This document shows positions 7,162 to 15,271 of a DNA stretch of 40,282 nucleotides, one piece after another (the stretch's first letter is position 1; each line of letters opens with the position of its first letter). A model generated the notes under the pieces. The model did no database searches and had not been told where the DNA came from. It was given only the letters and a program-made list of their open reading frames with translations. Location of the stretch: NCBI GenBank assembly GCA_024280395.1, contig JAJRQG010000137.1:1-40282 (forward strand), given 5' to 3'. Origin of the DNA: Gammaproteobacteria bacterium. Lineage in GTDB: Bacteria > Pseudomonadota > Gammaproteobacteria > Xanthomonadales > Marinicellaceae. A program made the translations under genes and the position numbers.

Positions 7162-10011
7162 TTACTCCGCGTCTATGTTCGATCCATGTTCACCAATGAT
7201 GGCGTCATGTACTAGTTGGTTTTGTTGTTTAATATGGACATGGGACGAACCCACTGCAGGTGATGGCGAATGGTGTCTGCCAGCAAAATGCAGGAACTTA
7301 TTTCCATGCTCGTGATTTTTTATACAGTATTTCAAGTGGTGTCTAATCTGGAACCAAGCCCCTTGGTTGATTGGCTCTTCTTGGCACCAAATAAAGACCT
7401 TGCAGTTTTTATATTGGTTGATGTAACTGATCAGTAGTTTGCGTGGAAAAGGATAGAGTTGTTCCACTCTTAAAACTGCTACTTTTTCATCGGGATTGGC
7501 TTCAAGTTCATTGATGATGTCATAATAAACTTTTCCAGCACAAAGTATAACTCTATCTACCTTGGAGTTGTCCACACGTCTATCTGGAATGACATTTTGG
7601 AATTCGCCTCCGGTTAATTGTGATATATCTGAAGCCGCACCTTTGTATCGCAATAAGCTTTTGGGTGTCATCACAATCAAAGGTTTTCGTACCTTACGAA
7701 TCATTTGCCGACGTAATAGATGAAACATTTGAGCTGGTGTTGAAGGCATACACACTTGCATGTTGTTAACAGCACACAATTGTAAATACCTTTCTAATCG
7801 AGCCGAAGAATGCTCAGGGCCTTGACCTTCATAACCATGAGGCAAAAACATCACCAAACCACAAAATCTACCCCATTTGGATTCGCCTGAAGCAATAAAT
7901 TGATCAATCACCACTTGGGCCCCGTTAGCAAAATCTCCAAATTGTGCTTCCCAAACTATTAGTGCATTGGGCTCTGATGTGGCATATCCGTATTCAAAAG
8001 CCAATACAGCTTCTTCTGACAATACTGAATTAATAATTGATAGTTTTGCTTTGTCAGTCTCTAGTGCTGATAACGGCATGTAACTTTCATCTTGTGTGAC
8101 ATTGTGAATCACAGCATGTCTGTGAAAAAAAGTACCGCGTTGTGAATCCTGACCATCAATGCGGATTTGGTAACCATCATTCAATATACTGGCATAGGCC
8201 ATGGTTTCTGCAAAACCCCAGTCCATTTTTAGTTCACCATTCATCATTTTAACTCTGTCCTGATAAATTTTGCTGATGCGGTTGTGTGGCTTAAAATTCT
8301 CTGGGATGGTAGTGATTGTTTTGGCGTAATGAGAAAATTGGTTCTTGCTAATGTTGGTATCTACTTTTTCATTCAACTGGGCGCCAACATGAGGAGACCA
8401 ATCGACATGAAATTCGTCTTTGTGCAGATCCTTGCTTAATTCAACAACGGGTAGTCCATCGTCGAGAGCATCGCGGTAGCCTTCGACCAATATTTGTGCA
8501 TGTTCTTTGCTGACCGTTCCTTCTTGGATTAATTTATCGGCATAAATTTTTCTGGGTGTTGGGTGTTTCTTGATAATTTTGTACATAATGGGTTGAGTAG
8601 CTGATGGCTCGTCTGCTTCATTGTGTCCATGTCTTCTGTAGCAAACCAAATCCACTACTACGTCTTTTTTGAAAGCTTTTCTAAAATCAGCAGCCATTTG
8701 TGTAACAAAAGTGACCGCTTCTGGATCATCGCCATTTACATGAAAGATAGGAGCTTGCACCATTTTTGCCACTTCAGTACAGTAGCCTGGAATAGATTGA
8801 TCCAAGGCGTGAGTGGTGGTGAAGCCAATTTGATTATTGATAACAATGTGTAAAGTACCACCGACAAAGTAGCCTTCTTCCTGTGACATATTGAACAATT
8901 CCATGTTCACGCCTTGTCCTTCAATGGCAGCATCGCCATGAATCAACACAGGGAAAACTGCAGTATTGTGGATATCATTGCCACGTCTCATGTCTCTGGC
9001 TTTAGCAGAACCCAAAACCACTGGATTAATAATTTCTAAGTGAGATGGGTTGAATGCCAAAGCAACATGAACATCTCCACTGTTGGTTGGAATATCTGAA
9101 GAGAAGCCCATGTGATATTTAACGTCGCCAGAATTCACATGGTCGTATTCTTTGTCGTACTTGCCTTCAAATTCTTTGAACAATTCTACTGATGATTTGC
9201 CCAATAGATTAACCAAAACATTTAATCGACCACGATGAGCCATGCCGATGACCATTTCTTTGATGCCTTGCTCTCCCAAATGTAGAATTAATTCATACAA
9301 TTGAGGTATTAGCGCATCACCACCTTCAAGTGAAAACCTTTTTTGTCCAACATATTTGGTGTGCAGGTATTTTTCCATACCTTCGGCTTTGGTCAGCTCT
9401 TCAAGTAAGCGATGTTTTTGATCTTCGTTTATTGGATAATTGTTTGCAACACCTTCCAACCTTTGTTGTAACCATTCTCGTTCTTTAATGTCCGTAATGT
9501 GCATATATTCAACACCAATATGCTGAGTATAAGTCCGTTGCAATAAGTCCAAAATGTCTTTTAGCTTCATTCGGTCATTGGCAACCAATGAACCCGTTGA
9601 AAAAGTGGTGTCTAAATCTGCTGCTGTTAAGTTGTGGTAAGACAATTCTAAATCAGGTGCAATAGGTCTTGGACGATAATTAATCGGATCAACTTTGGCT
9701 TGTTTGTGACCTACTACTCGATATGAGTTGATTAATCTTAATACAGCCGCTTCCTTTTGCATCATTTCAACAGATTGTGAAGAAACATCAGTTACTGGTG
9801 GTAGTTTTGCTGCCGCTTCAAATCTTTCCAAAATGGGCAAATGACGGATGTCTTGTGCTGTATTATCGGTTAAGCCATCAAATAATTGTTGTAATTCAGC
9901 AGATACACTGTTTCTGTCAACCAAGTAATCATCGTAAAATGACTCAAGCCAGCTTGAATTGCTGCCAAAAAAGGGAGAAGATTTTTGTTGTGATTTTATC
10001 CAAGAAGTCAC
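7162..10011 (-). CDS. sucA: 2-oxoglutarate dehydrogenase E1
   Basis: The thiamine-diphosphate decarboxylase subunit of the complex that turns 2-oxoglutarate into succinyl-CoA. The N-terminal E2-docking segment (SSWLESFYDDYLVDRNSV) is followed by KRFSLEGGDALIP and MAHRGRLNVLVN. Next come the IHGDAAIEGQG and NNQIGFTT cofactor loops, and a C-terminal transketolase-like half (SEEAVLAFEYGYA, HGYEGQGPEHSSARLER). The start is uncertain because there is no ATG near the conserved N-terminus. I chose GTG at 10011, preceded by a weak GAGTG site, giving 949 residues against about 930 for relatives. The open frame continues to 10167, but that extension crosses a TATAAT box at 10052-10057. Confidence 0.93.
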   Translation of the reverse strand: MTSWIKSQQKSSPFFGSNSSWLESFYDDYLVDRNSVSAELQQLFDGLTDNTAQDIRHLPILERFEAAAKLPPVTDVSSQSVEMMQKEAAVLRLINSYRVVGHKQAKVDPINYRPRPIAPDLELSYHNLTAADLDTTFSTGSLVANDRMKLKDILDLLQRTYTQHIGVEYMHITDIKEREWLQQRLEGVANNYPINEDQKHRLLEELTKAEGMEKYLHTKYVGQKRFSLEGGDALIPQLYELILHLGEQGIKEMVIGMAHRGRLNVLVNLLGKSSVELFKEFEGKYDKEYDHVNSGDVKYHMGFSSDIPTNSGDVHVALAFNPSHLEIINPVVLGSAKARDMRRGNDIHNTAVFPVLIHGDAAIEGQGVNMELFNMSQEEGYFVGGTLHIVINNQIGFTTTHALDQSIPGYCTEVAKMVQAPIFHVNGDDPEAVTFVTQMAADFRKAFKKDVVVDLVCYRRHGHNEADEPSATQPIMYKIIKKHPTPRKIYADKLIQEGTVSKEHAQILVEGYRDALDDGLPVVELSKDLHKDEFHVDWSPHVGAQLNEKVDTNISKNQFSHYAKTITTIPENFKPHNRISKIYQDRVKMMNGELKMDWGFAETMAYASILNDGYQIRIDGQDSQRGTFFHRHAVIHNVTQDESYMPLSALETDKAKLSIINSVLSEEAVLAFEYGYATSEPNALIVWEAQFGDFANGAQVVIDQFIASGESKWGRFCGLVMFLPHGYEGQGPEHSSARLERYLQLCAVNNMQVCMPSTPAQMFHLLRRQMIRKVRKPLIVMTPKSLLRYKGAASDISQLTGGEFQNVIPDRRVDNSKVDRVILCAGKVYYDIINELEANPDEKVAVLRVEQLYPFPRKLLISYINQYKNCKVFIWCQEEPINQGAWFQIRHHLKYCIKNHEHGNKFLHFAGRHHSPSPAVGSSHVHIKQQNQLVHDAIIGEHGSNIDAE

Positions 10012-10051
10012 TTTGTCACTCGCTGTTTTTGTATTGTCTAAAAGAAAGGGT

Positions 10052-10057
10052 ATTATA
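10052..10057 (-). promoter_or_regulatory. Likely -10 box of the sucA operon
   Basis: A perfect TATAAT on the reverse strand, preceded by CGT, lies 41 bases before the chosen GTG start. The best -35 at 17-18 bases is poor (ATTAAT/TTAATT), which suggests activator dependence. The FNR-type box at 10139-10152 lies about 100 bases upstream of the predicted start of transcription. Confidence 0.45.
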
Positions 10058-10138
10058 ACGAAATTCAGGCATTGATTAATTAAAATGTAGTTTTTTTGAT
10101 AAAAAGAATGGATTGTATGTATGTAATTTTGAATGCGC

Positions 10139-10179
10139 TTGATAAATATCAAAGCATGAGCAACCAAACTGGCTAAAAT
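10139..10179 (+). promoter_or_regulatory. FNR/DNR-type box and -10 element of the nnrS promoter
   Basis: TTGAT at 10139-10143 and ATCAA at 10148-10152, separated by four bases, match the FNR/DNR/NnrR consensus exactly. A TAAAAT at 10174-10179 is a plausible -10 box. Transcription from about 10187 would put the box centre (10145.5) at -41.5, the class II activator position used by these regulators. The nnrS ATG follows about 20 bases later. Confidence 0.7.
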
Positions 10180-10205
10180 GGTCTTTTATTTCAGATAAAA
10201 TAAGT

Positions 10206-11369
10206 ATGAAAAAACCATTGGCTCTATTTTCGTTGGGTTTTCGCCCATTCTTTTTCATGGCTTCAGTATTTGCTGCTTTGGCCATGCTTATATGGTTTTC
10301 AGTGTATTTGTTTTCATTGAAACTATTGGCCTTTGAATATTATCCCAGCACAGTTTGGCATGCGCATGAAATGGTATTTGGTTACAGCATGGCAGTTATT
10401 GCTGGTTTTCTATTAACCGCCATTAAAAACTGGACGGGCATACAAACAGCCAATAGTTGGCATTTGTTTCTTCTGATTTGTGTTTGGATAGTTGGCCGTG
10501 TGATTCCTTTTGTAGTGGACAGTGGTTGCTTGATCGCCTTGTTGGACAGTTTGTTTTTGCCTTTGTTGGCCGTTTATATTGCCATTCCTTTAGTCAAAGT
10601 AGGCAACAAGCGCAACTATTTCATGATTGCTTTGGTGTTAGTTTTATCAAGTCTGAATATTTTGTTACATTTGGAATTGTTGGGCTTGATTAACAATATC
10701 ATCGACACTGCATTGAAATCGGCATTCTATTTAATCATTGCTTTAATCATTGTAATGGCAGGTAGAGTATTTCCCATGTTCAGTCAAAATGGTGTGCCTA
10801 ATCGTTATCAAGTGACTAAATATGTTTGGGTTGAAAGGTTGGCATTGCCCAGTTATTTTGCTTTTGCTATAGCTTTGATTTTTGTTCAGATTCCTATAGT
10901 TGTGTTAATAACAGGACTGTTTGCTGCAGCGGTTCATTTGATGAGACTAAAAGGTTGGTACAATCCACAAATTTGGCAAGTTCCATTGGTGTGGGTATTA
11001 CATATTGGTTATTTGTTTTTAATTGTTGGACTATTGATGAGTATTTTGGGTGCTTATAAACCTGAGTATATATTCCTAGCATTGCATGCGTTCAGTATTG
11101 GCGTGTTAGGCATAGTCACCATAGGTATGATGGCCAGAGTCAGTATTGGACACACAGGAAGAGATTTAAGAAACCCGCCCAAATTTATTAAAGTGATATT
11201 TGTCGCGATGGTTTTGGCGGTGATAATACGGGTATTCGCATCGATTTGGTTTGTTGAGTTTTATCGATGGACAATTGTTGTTTCAGCGGGTTTATGGTTT
11301 GTGGCTTTTGCGCTGTTTGTGTGGGTCTATGCAAAAATTTGGATTAAGCCTAGAGTTGATGAGAATTAG
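10206..11369 (+). CDS. nnrS: NnrS family heme/copper membrane protein
   Basis: This 387-residue protein has about 12 hydrophobic segments. Near the N-terminus it carries the family signature WHAHEMVFGY (residues 51-60; His52 and His54 are likely metal or heme ligands), then AVIAGFLLTAIKNWTG. The conserved internal GRVFPMF and the later MMARVSIGHTGR are also present. NnrS proteins are tied to nitric oxide stress and denitrification in proteobacteria, and Rhodobacter NnrS binds heme and copper. The gene stands alone, divergent from sucA, behind a perfect FNR/DNR-type box. No nitrite or NO reductase genes are in the window, so a role in NO tolerance is an inference. Confidence 0.92.
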   Translation: MKKPLALFSLGFRPFFFMASVFAALAMLIWFSVYLFSLKLLAFEYYPSTVWHAHEMVFGYSMAVIAGFLLTAIKNWTGIQTANSWHLFLLICVWIVGRVIPFVVDSGCLIALLDSLFLPLLAVYIAIPLVKVGNKRNYFMIALVLVLSSLNILLHLELLGLINNIIDTALKSAFYLIIALIIVMAGRVFPMFSQNGVPNRYQVTKYVWVERLALPSYFAFAIALIFVQIPIVVLITGLFAAAVHLMRLKGWYNPQIWQVPLVWVLHIGYLFLIVGLLMSILGAYKPEYIFLALHAFSIGVLGIVTIGMMARVSIGHTGRDLRNPPKFIKVIFVAMVLAVIIRVFASIWFVEFYRWTIVVSAGLWFVAFALFVWVYAKIWIKPRVDEN

Positions 11370-11393
11370 TCAATGGGCATTGGTTGATAAAAA

Positions 11394-11540
11394 TTAATTG
11401 TCTCTGTCATCAAATTTTTCTGTTTTCTTGATTTTGATTCTTCTAACCACCAGATAAATGAACAAAGCCAAAAAACCTATCCAATACAATGCAAAAGCAC
11501 CAAATATTGAATAAAAAACGTTTTGAATGGTGTCTATCAT
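11394..11540 (-). CDS. 48-residue single-span membrane protein
   Basis: A short frame starts with ATG at 11538-11540 and ends in TAA at 11394-11396. It encodes one hydrophobic helix (about residues 8-32, FYSIFGAFALYWIGFLALFI and on), followed by a basic, charged tail (RRIKIKKTEKFDDRDN). By the positive-inside rule the tail is cytoplasmic. The start overlaps the stop of the YbjQ-family gene in an ATGA, which argues for real, coupled translation. I do not recognise the family. Confidence 0.65.
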   Translation of the reverse strand: MIDTIQNVFYSIFGAFALYWIGFLALFIYLVVRRIKIKKTEKFDDRDN

Positions 11541-11866
11541 CTTAACCTCACAGCAGTTCCATAAGCCAATATTTCCGATGCACCCATCATCACCATAGAA
11601 GTAGTAAAGCGCACATTAACAATGGCATCGGCCTGTAATCTGGTGGCGTCTTGCACCATGCGATAAATGGCTTGTTCACGTGATTGGGCTTGAAGTTGCG
11701 TGTATTCTTCAATTTCACCGCCAATAACATTTTTAAGACCCGCTAAAAAATCACGAAAAGTATTCTTAGCGCGCACTGTACTGCCTCTAGCGATACCCAG
11801 TAAAATAGTGATTTCCCTGTTTGGAATTGAATCTGTGGTAGTAATGATCATTTTATTAGACTGCAT
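11537..11866 (-). CDS. YbjQ/UPF0145 family protein
   Basis: The roughly 109-residue product matches the YbjQ (UPF0145) fold: MIITTTDSIPNREI, GIARGSTVRAKNTFRDFLAG, then a long helix and DAIVNVRFTTS, ending in AYGTAVRL. The family forms pentamers and is annotated as possibly metal-binding; its function is unknown. I start at the ATG at 11866; the ATG at 11851 is equally possible because relatives begin at MIITTT, and neither has a clear ribosome site. It is the first gene of a two-gene unit with the 48-residue membrane protein. Confidence 0.85.
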   Translation of the reverse strand: MQSNKMIITTTDSIPNREITILLGIARGSTVRAKNTFRDFLAGLKNVIGGEIEEYTQLQAQSREQAIYRMVQDATRLQADAIVNVRFTTSMVMMGASEILAYGTAVRLR

Positions 11867-11890
11867 AATTATTAAAAATTTGAATGACAA

Positions 11891-12300
11891 TTTATTTTAC
11901 TACAAACCAATGAAGTAATCAGAACTATCTTGTAATAAAATGTAAGCGGATAACTAAGTAGGGTAGAATTGTTGAAAAGTTATTCGTCCAGTTGACAAAC
12001 CTCGATTTAAAAAATTCGAAGGTTGTAAAAATTATTGATACGCCAATTAAATGAAAACAAAACTTTTGCCATGAAGGGAAGGAAGGTCATAAAGGTATTA
12101 AAACGACTCAACTGGGTTAGGGGCTTTAATCCTGCTATTATTAACATGATTCATCAATACCATTAACCAATCATTGTATGGGTTGAGATTTATTGTTTAT
12201 GTACTTTCAAATACAAATTATCAATATTTTAATACCAGAACCTAATATCTGCAATGTGGCAAAAAGAAAATTTACAAACCAATCACTCACCCGTTATAAT
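11891..12300. other. Long AT-rich stretch without a recognisable gene
   Basis: No frame of useful length lies here. A hairpin at about 11994-12026 pairs ACAAACC-TCGA with TCGAAGGTTGT, with bulges, around TTTAAAAAAT. The sequence around 12250-12310 (TGCAATGTGGCA ... TATAATAAGTGTTATG) resembles parts of the attC-like element at 14415-14458 and may be another decayed cassette boundary. I could not identify an integrase remnant or an attI site. Confidence 0.3.
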
Positions 12301-12340
12301 AAGTGTTATGAACAACGAAACCGATAGAAAATCCGAAAAT

Positions 12341-12376
12341 ATTATACATCAATGTATGCATAATAAATTGTTAACT
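12341..12376 (+). repeat. Degenerate attC-like hairpin before the methyltransferase cassette
   Basis: ATTATACAT (12341-12349) pairs with ATGTAT and AAT further on, with a four-base bulge. The hairpin is followed by GTTAACT at 12370-12376 in the position of an R' core box (consensus GTTRRRY, one mismatch). It resembles the better element at 14415-14458 in its ATGTATGCA...AATAA.TTGTTA order. The matching 5' R'' box is unclear, so this is the weakest of the set along with 13684-13734. Confidence 0.35.
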
Positions 12377-12404
12377 TCTATTTCGAATTAATCTTGGAGA
12401 TAGC

Positions 12405-13124
12405 GTGTTATTTAATTGCCCATTGAGTACCAACAAAGCAGCCCAAATAATCAATGCCTTGAACTTAAAACCCACATATAAGGTAGTTGATTTAGGGTGC
12501 GGAAACGGTGAGTTTCTATCTCGTATTCAAAAAAATTCGAACGCTGATTGCCTCGGTATAGATATAGACTCATCAAGTATAGCGCTTGCAGAGCTAAAAG
12601 TACCACAACATGACTTAGCTAGGAAACTGCGATTTCTAATAGCTGACATTCGTGAAACACAACTTAAGGAAAACAGCTTCGAACTTGCTGTTTGTATTGG
12701 TTCTACTCATGCTTTTGGTGATGGTGAAGCGGCCTATCCAAATGCGTTAAAGCAAATGAATGAACTAGTAAAACCAAAGGGTTTGATTTTGATTGGTGAA
12801 GGATACTGGAAACGGAGTCCGGAGCAAGAGTATTTGGACTTCCTTGGAAACCCTGCGGGTATTTACAATAGCCACGAGCAAAATATTCAACAAGCGGAAT
12901 CTCTTGGTTTGATCCCGATGTATGTGGCGACCAGTAACCAAGACGAATGGGATCACTTTGAGTGGAGCTTTCGTATGAAGGCTGAACAGCAAGTAATTGC
13001 TGAGCCTGATAACCAGACTGCTCAGAAGAAACTGAAAAGAATACGAAAATGGAATCAGTATTATAGGAAATTCGGTAGAACCACAATGGGCTTTGGTTTT
13101 TATCTGTACCTGAAGCTGGAGTAG
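12405..13124 (+). CDS. Class I SAM-dependent methyltransferase (cassette gene)
   Basis: A 239-residue protein with SAM-binding motif I VVDLGCGNGEFL (residues 27-38), an acidic motif II in CLGIDIDSSS, and a motif around ADIRETQL. A GEGYWKRSPEQEYLDFLG block after the core resembles methyltransferases found in integron cassettes and in environmental bacteria. The substrate is unknown. The start is GTG at 12405 with a clear GGAG at 12395-12398. The gene is flanked by attC-like hairpins at 12341 and 13133. Its base composition is richer in G and C than the genes at 17305-22737. Confidence 0.85.
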   Translation: MLFNCPLSTNKAAQIINALNLKPTYKVVDLGCGNGEFLSRIQKNSNADCLGIDIDSSSIALAELKVPQHDLARKLRFLIADIRETQLKENSFELAVCIGSTHAFGDGEAAYPNALKQMNELVKPKGLILIGEGYWKRSPEQEYLDFLGNPAGIYNSHEQNIQQAESLGLIPMYVATSNQDEWDHFEWSFRMKAEQQVIAEPDNQTAQKKLKRIRKWNQYYRKFGRTTMGFGFYLYLKLE

Positions 13125-13132
13125 AGCCAAAA

Positions 13133-13194
13133 GTAAACAAGTGCATGCAGTCGGATCACAGCTTCGCTGCGACCGTTGGTACAGGGTGTTATCG
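13133..13194 (+). repeat. attC-like site after the methyltransferase gene
   Basis: Starting nine bases after the stop, the sequence reads GTAAACAAGTGCATGCAGTC, then an imperfect hairpin CGGATCACAGC-TTC-GCTGCGACCG (13152-13175), then CAGGGTGTTATCG. The order of R''-like ..AAC, L'' AAGTGCATGCAG, an internal stem, and R' GTTATC matches the architecture of chromosomal integron attC sites, about 60 bases long. The core boxes deviate at one or two positions. Confidence 0.6.
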
Positions 13195-13233
13195 CACTGA
13201 ATTACATCGGCATAAAATTAAAGGATAAATGAA

Positions 13234-13632
13234 TTGAAACAATCAATAGTACACATTGCGATAGTTGTTAGAGACTATGATGAAGCAATTGAGTTTTATG
13301 TCAATAAACTCAAATTTGAGCTTGTTGAAGATACTTATCAACCCGAACAAGATAAACGTTGGGTTGTGGTTTCACCACCAGGTTCTAATGGTGTAACATT
13401 ATTATTAGCCCGAGCATCAAAGCTCGAGCAGAACGAATTTGTAGGAAATCAAACAGGAGGTCGAGTATTCCTTTTCTTAAATACTGATGACTTTTGGCGC
13501 GATTATAATCGCATGATTTCCGTAGGCATAAAATTTATTAGAGAACCAAAAGAGCAGGATTACGGCACAGTTGCAGTATTTGAAGATCTTTACGGAAACT
13601 TATGGGATTTGCTTCAATTAGAGCCAAATTAA
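13234..13632 (+). CDS. VOC (glyoxalase/bleomycin-resistance) superfamily protein (cassette gene)
   Basis: The 132-residue protein has the two beta-alpha-beta-beta-beta modules of the vicinal oxygen chelate fold. It opens HIAIVVRDYDEAIEFYVNKL and closes VAVFEDLYGNLWDLLQL, with His and Glu as probable metal ligands. Relatives include glyoxalase I, dioxygenases and antibiotic-binding proteins; the substrate cannot be told. The start is TTG at 13234, with AAGGA at 13220-13224 and the family's usual first strand following. Such genes are among the commonest contents of integron cassettes. Confidence 0.85.
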   Translation: MKQSIVHIAIVVRDYDEAIEFYVNKLKFELVEDTYQPEQDKRWVVVSPPGSNGVTLLLARASKLEQNEFVGNQTGGRVFLFLNTDDFWRDYNRMISVGIKFIREPKEQDYGTVAVFEDLYGNLWDLLQLEPN

Positions 13633-13683
13633 TCAGTAGTATAGAATAGTATAGCAATAGTGGCAATAGCACCTATAGGGCAA

Positions 13684-13734
13684 TAACAAGCCATTCAACA
13701 AGACAAAAATTTGTGTAAGTGTGTGCTTAGATTA
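13684..13734 (+). repeat. Degenerate attC-like site after the VOC gene
   Basis: TAACAAGC at 13684-13691 faces GCTT (13725-13728) and TTA (13732-13734), with an inner ACAAA (13703-13707) / TTTGT (13710-13714) stem. The TAACAAGCCATTCAACAAG opening recalls Vibrio-type attC sequences, but the R' box reads ATTAATA rather than GTTRRRY. Low-confidence element, supported mainly by its place between two cassette-like genes. Confidence 0.35.
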
Positions 13735-13748
13735 ATAGAAGTAGAATA

Positions 13749-14144
13749 ATGAGTGATGAACAACAGATACGAGATTTATTCAACAATTGGATAAAATCAA
13801 CGATTGAAGGCGATTTGGAATTGGCCCGTCAATGCATTGCCGATGACGCCGTGTTTTTTGTACCCGGTGCAGGCGAGATGGACAAGGAAACGTTTGCCGG
13901 CGGAGCAGCAGGTGGATCACCTGAAGACTCCCCGATTGATTATGACCTCCATAGCAAACTGCGTGAACTAAAAGTGTTCGGTGACCAAGCCTATCTCTGG
14001 ATAGAATCGACCCTTGTATGCACCCCTAAAAATGGTGATCCATCCACAACAATGGCCGGGCATTCCCTATCTATTTTAGAAAAAATTGATGGTCGCTGGC
14101 AGATAACTCGGGATGCAAATACAATGACCACCGTTCAAGAATAA
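13749..14144 (+). CDS. NTF2-like (SnoaL/DUF4440, SgcJ/EcaC-type) protein (cassette gene)
   Basis: The 131-residue protein has the cone-shaped NTF2-like pattern. Two N-terminal helices (EQQIRDLFNNWIKSTIEGDLELA) precede DDAVFFVPG, and the last strands carry HSLSILEKIDGRWQITRDAN. The closest named group by eye is SgcJ/EcaC, whose members are often of unknown activity. The ATG at 13749 has only a weak AGAA upstream. It is followed by a 330-base gap that holds repeats and the next attC-like site, not a gene. Confidence 0.8.
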   Translation: MSDEQQIRDLFNNWIKSTIEGDLELARQCIADDAVFFVPGAGEMDKETFAGGAAGGSPEDSPIDYDLHSKLRELKVFGDQAYLWIESTLVCTPKNGDPSTTMAGHSLSILEKIDGRWQITRDANTMTTVQE

Positions 14145-14177
14145 ATGTTACAGAACCTGCGTTTGATTAATAAAAAA

Positions 14178-14326
14178 ACCACAGAGGACACAGAGTTCAC
14201 AGAGACTATATTCTCAAACCCATCGGAACCGCGACTTTAGTCGCGCCAAGAAGAATACAAAGACAGGGCTAAAGCCCCGATTCCAAAAAACTAAAACTAC
14301 CTCTGTGCTCTTTGTTGCTCTATGGT
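14178..14326. repeat. Inverted CACAGAG-type repeats enclosing a REPIN
   Basis: At 14178-14204 ACCACAGAGGACACAGAG repeats CACAGAG-like units with a period of about 9-11 bases. A diverged inverted copy lies at 14300-14326 (CCTCTGTGCTCTTTG...ATGGT). Both belong to a short repeat seen between genes in many bacteria. The REPIN at 14225-14284 lies between the arms, so the whole 149-base block could fold into one long structure. Confidence 0.6.
14225..14284. repeat. REPIN: two inverted REP hairpins
   Basis: The first REP starts GGAACCG and forms CGCGACT-TT-AGTCGCG (14230-14245). The second, in the opposite direction, forms GGGCT-AA-AGCCC (14266-14277) and ends CGATTCC. The outer heptamers GGAACCG and CGATTCC are inverted copies with one difference. 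Two diverged REPs in opposite orientation with a 20-base spacer are the REPIN layout, normally moved by a RAYT (TnpA_REP) transposase. No such transposase is in the window. Confidence 0.7.
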
Positions 14327-14414
14327 TAATTAATCCAGCCCTTTAATTTAAAAATTGGCTGTGATAAGATAAAAACCATGGAAAACGTGGAAAACGAAGC
14401 CATAAAAAACGAAA

Positions 14415-14458
14415 TAACCGCAATATGTGGCATGTATGCACATATAATAAGTTGTTAG
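14415..14458 (+). repeat. attC-like site before the DUF6090 gene
   Basis: TAAC (14415-14418) pairs with GTTA (14454-14457). Inside, ATATGTG-G-CAT (14423-14433) pairs with ATGCACATAT (14436-14445) around a two-base loop, leaving G14430 unpaired. An unpaired extrahelical base on one strand is a hallmark of attC folding. The R' region reads GTTAGAA, matching GTTRRRY except at the last base. The DUF6090 gene starts 19 bases later, the normal cassette arrangement. Confidence 0.6.
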
Positions 14459-14476
14459 AAGGCAAAAGGAGAACTG

Positions 14477-15253
14477 ATGCGAATTCAACGATTCAATAAG
14501 TACATCAAAGAACAGAATTGGTTCGCGGTATTGCTCGAGCTTTTTATAGTTTTCCTGGCTGTTTTTATTGGTTTACAAGCCGACACATGGAATGAACAAC
14601 GTATCGCAAAATCGACAGCAAAAACATATTATGTCAGGTTGATTGAAGATTTACGTGCTGAGGAAAGTACTCGGCTTGCACGAATCGCTTATTACGAGAT
14701 AGCCTTGTCGTACGGTAATGCAGCGCTTAATGCACTACAAAACAACGAAAATGATTTAGGAGAGCAGTTTCTTATTGACTTATATCAGGCAACGCAAATT
14801 TGGAACTACACACCACAAAGAGCAACCTACGACGAACTCCTTTCAATTGGTATAGCGAATGCAATCCCAGACCAAGAGATTCGCTACCATTTGGCTAATT
14901 ACTATCTAGCACTAGAGAATTCAAAATTAATACAGCAGGAAAGAGCACCATTTCGTATAAATCTCAGGCACAAAATGCCACACCAAGTTCAAGCTGCAAT
15001 ACGTAAAAACTGTGGTGATAAGTTCAGCTATCAAGACAATGGTGTTGTCTCAGTTTCGCTACCACAATCGTGCGTACTCAATATTGATTCGACTGTCGTG
15101 ACTGATGCAGTGAACGAGCTTGGATTATATAATGATTTAATGCCAGAATTAACATATCAACTAAGTGGTCTTGAAAATAAACTATTTAATCTTCACAACT
15201 ATCTTTCTCCAACACGAGATATAATTACGCAACTGACGGAATCGGTAAATTGA
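14477..15253 (+). CDS. DUF6090-type membrane-anchored protein (cassette gene)
   Basis: A 258-residue protein with one N-terminal transmembrane helix and its family signature, LLELFIVFLAVFIGLQADTW then NEQR (about residues 19-42). A long, mostly helical domain follows (YYVRLIEDLRAEESTRLARI and on), likely periplasmic. Similar proteins are annotated DUF6090; no function is known. The ATG has a strong AAGGAG five bases upstream. The gene sits between attC-like sites at 14415 and 15272 and appears to be the last cassette of the cluster. Confidence 0.75.
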   Translation: MRIQRFNKYIKEQNWFAVLLELFIVFLAVFIGLQADTWNEQRIAKSTAKTYYVRLIEDLRAEESTRLARIAYYEIALSYGNAALNALQNNENDLGEQFLIDLYQATQIWNYTPQRATYDELLSIGIANAIPDQEIRYHLANYYLALENSKLIQQERAPFRINLRHKMPHQVQAAIRKNCGDKFSYQDNGVVSVSLPQSCVLNIDSTVVTDAVNELGLYNDLMPELTYQLSGLENKLFNLHNYLSPTRDIITQLTESVN

Positions 15254-15271
15254 TACCATGATTAGCTTGCC

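Noticed and set aside
10012-10167. Extended N-terminus of sucA up to 10167
   Set aside because: It crosses a TATAAT promoter box, is very rich in Ile, Asn and Tyr, and is not like the N-terminus of known SucA proteins. The exact start remains open.
11992-12020. TTGACA at 11992-11997 as a promoter for the cassette cluster
   Set aside because: No -10 box lies at 16-18 bases, and the sequence there forms a hairpin instead. I could not call it an integron Pc promoter.
12703-13146. Two open frames (147 and 121 residues) opposite the methyltransferase gene
   Set aside because: Both are antisense to a gene with clear SAM motifs and neither resembles a known protein. They are shadows.
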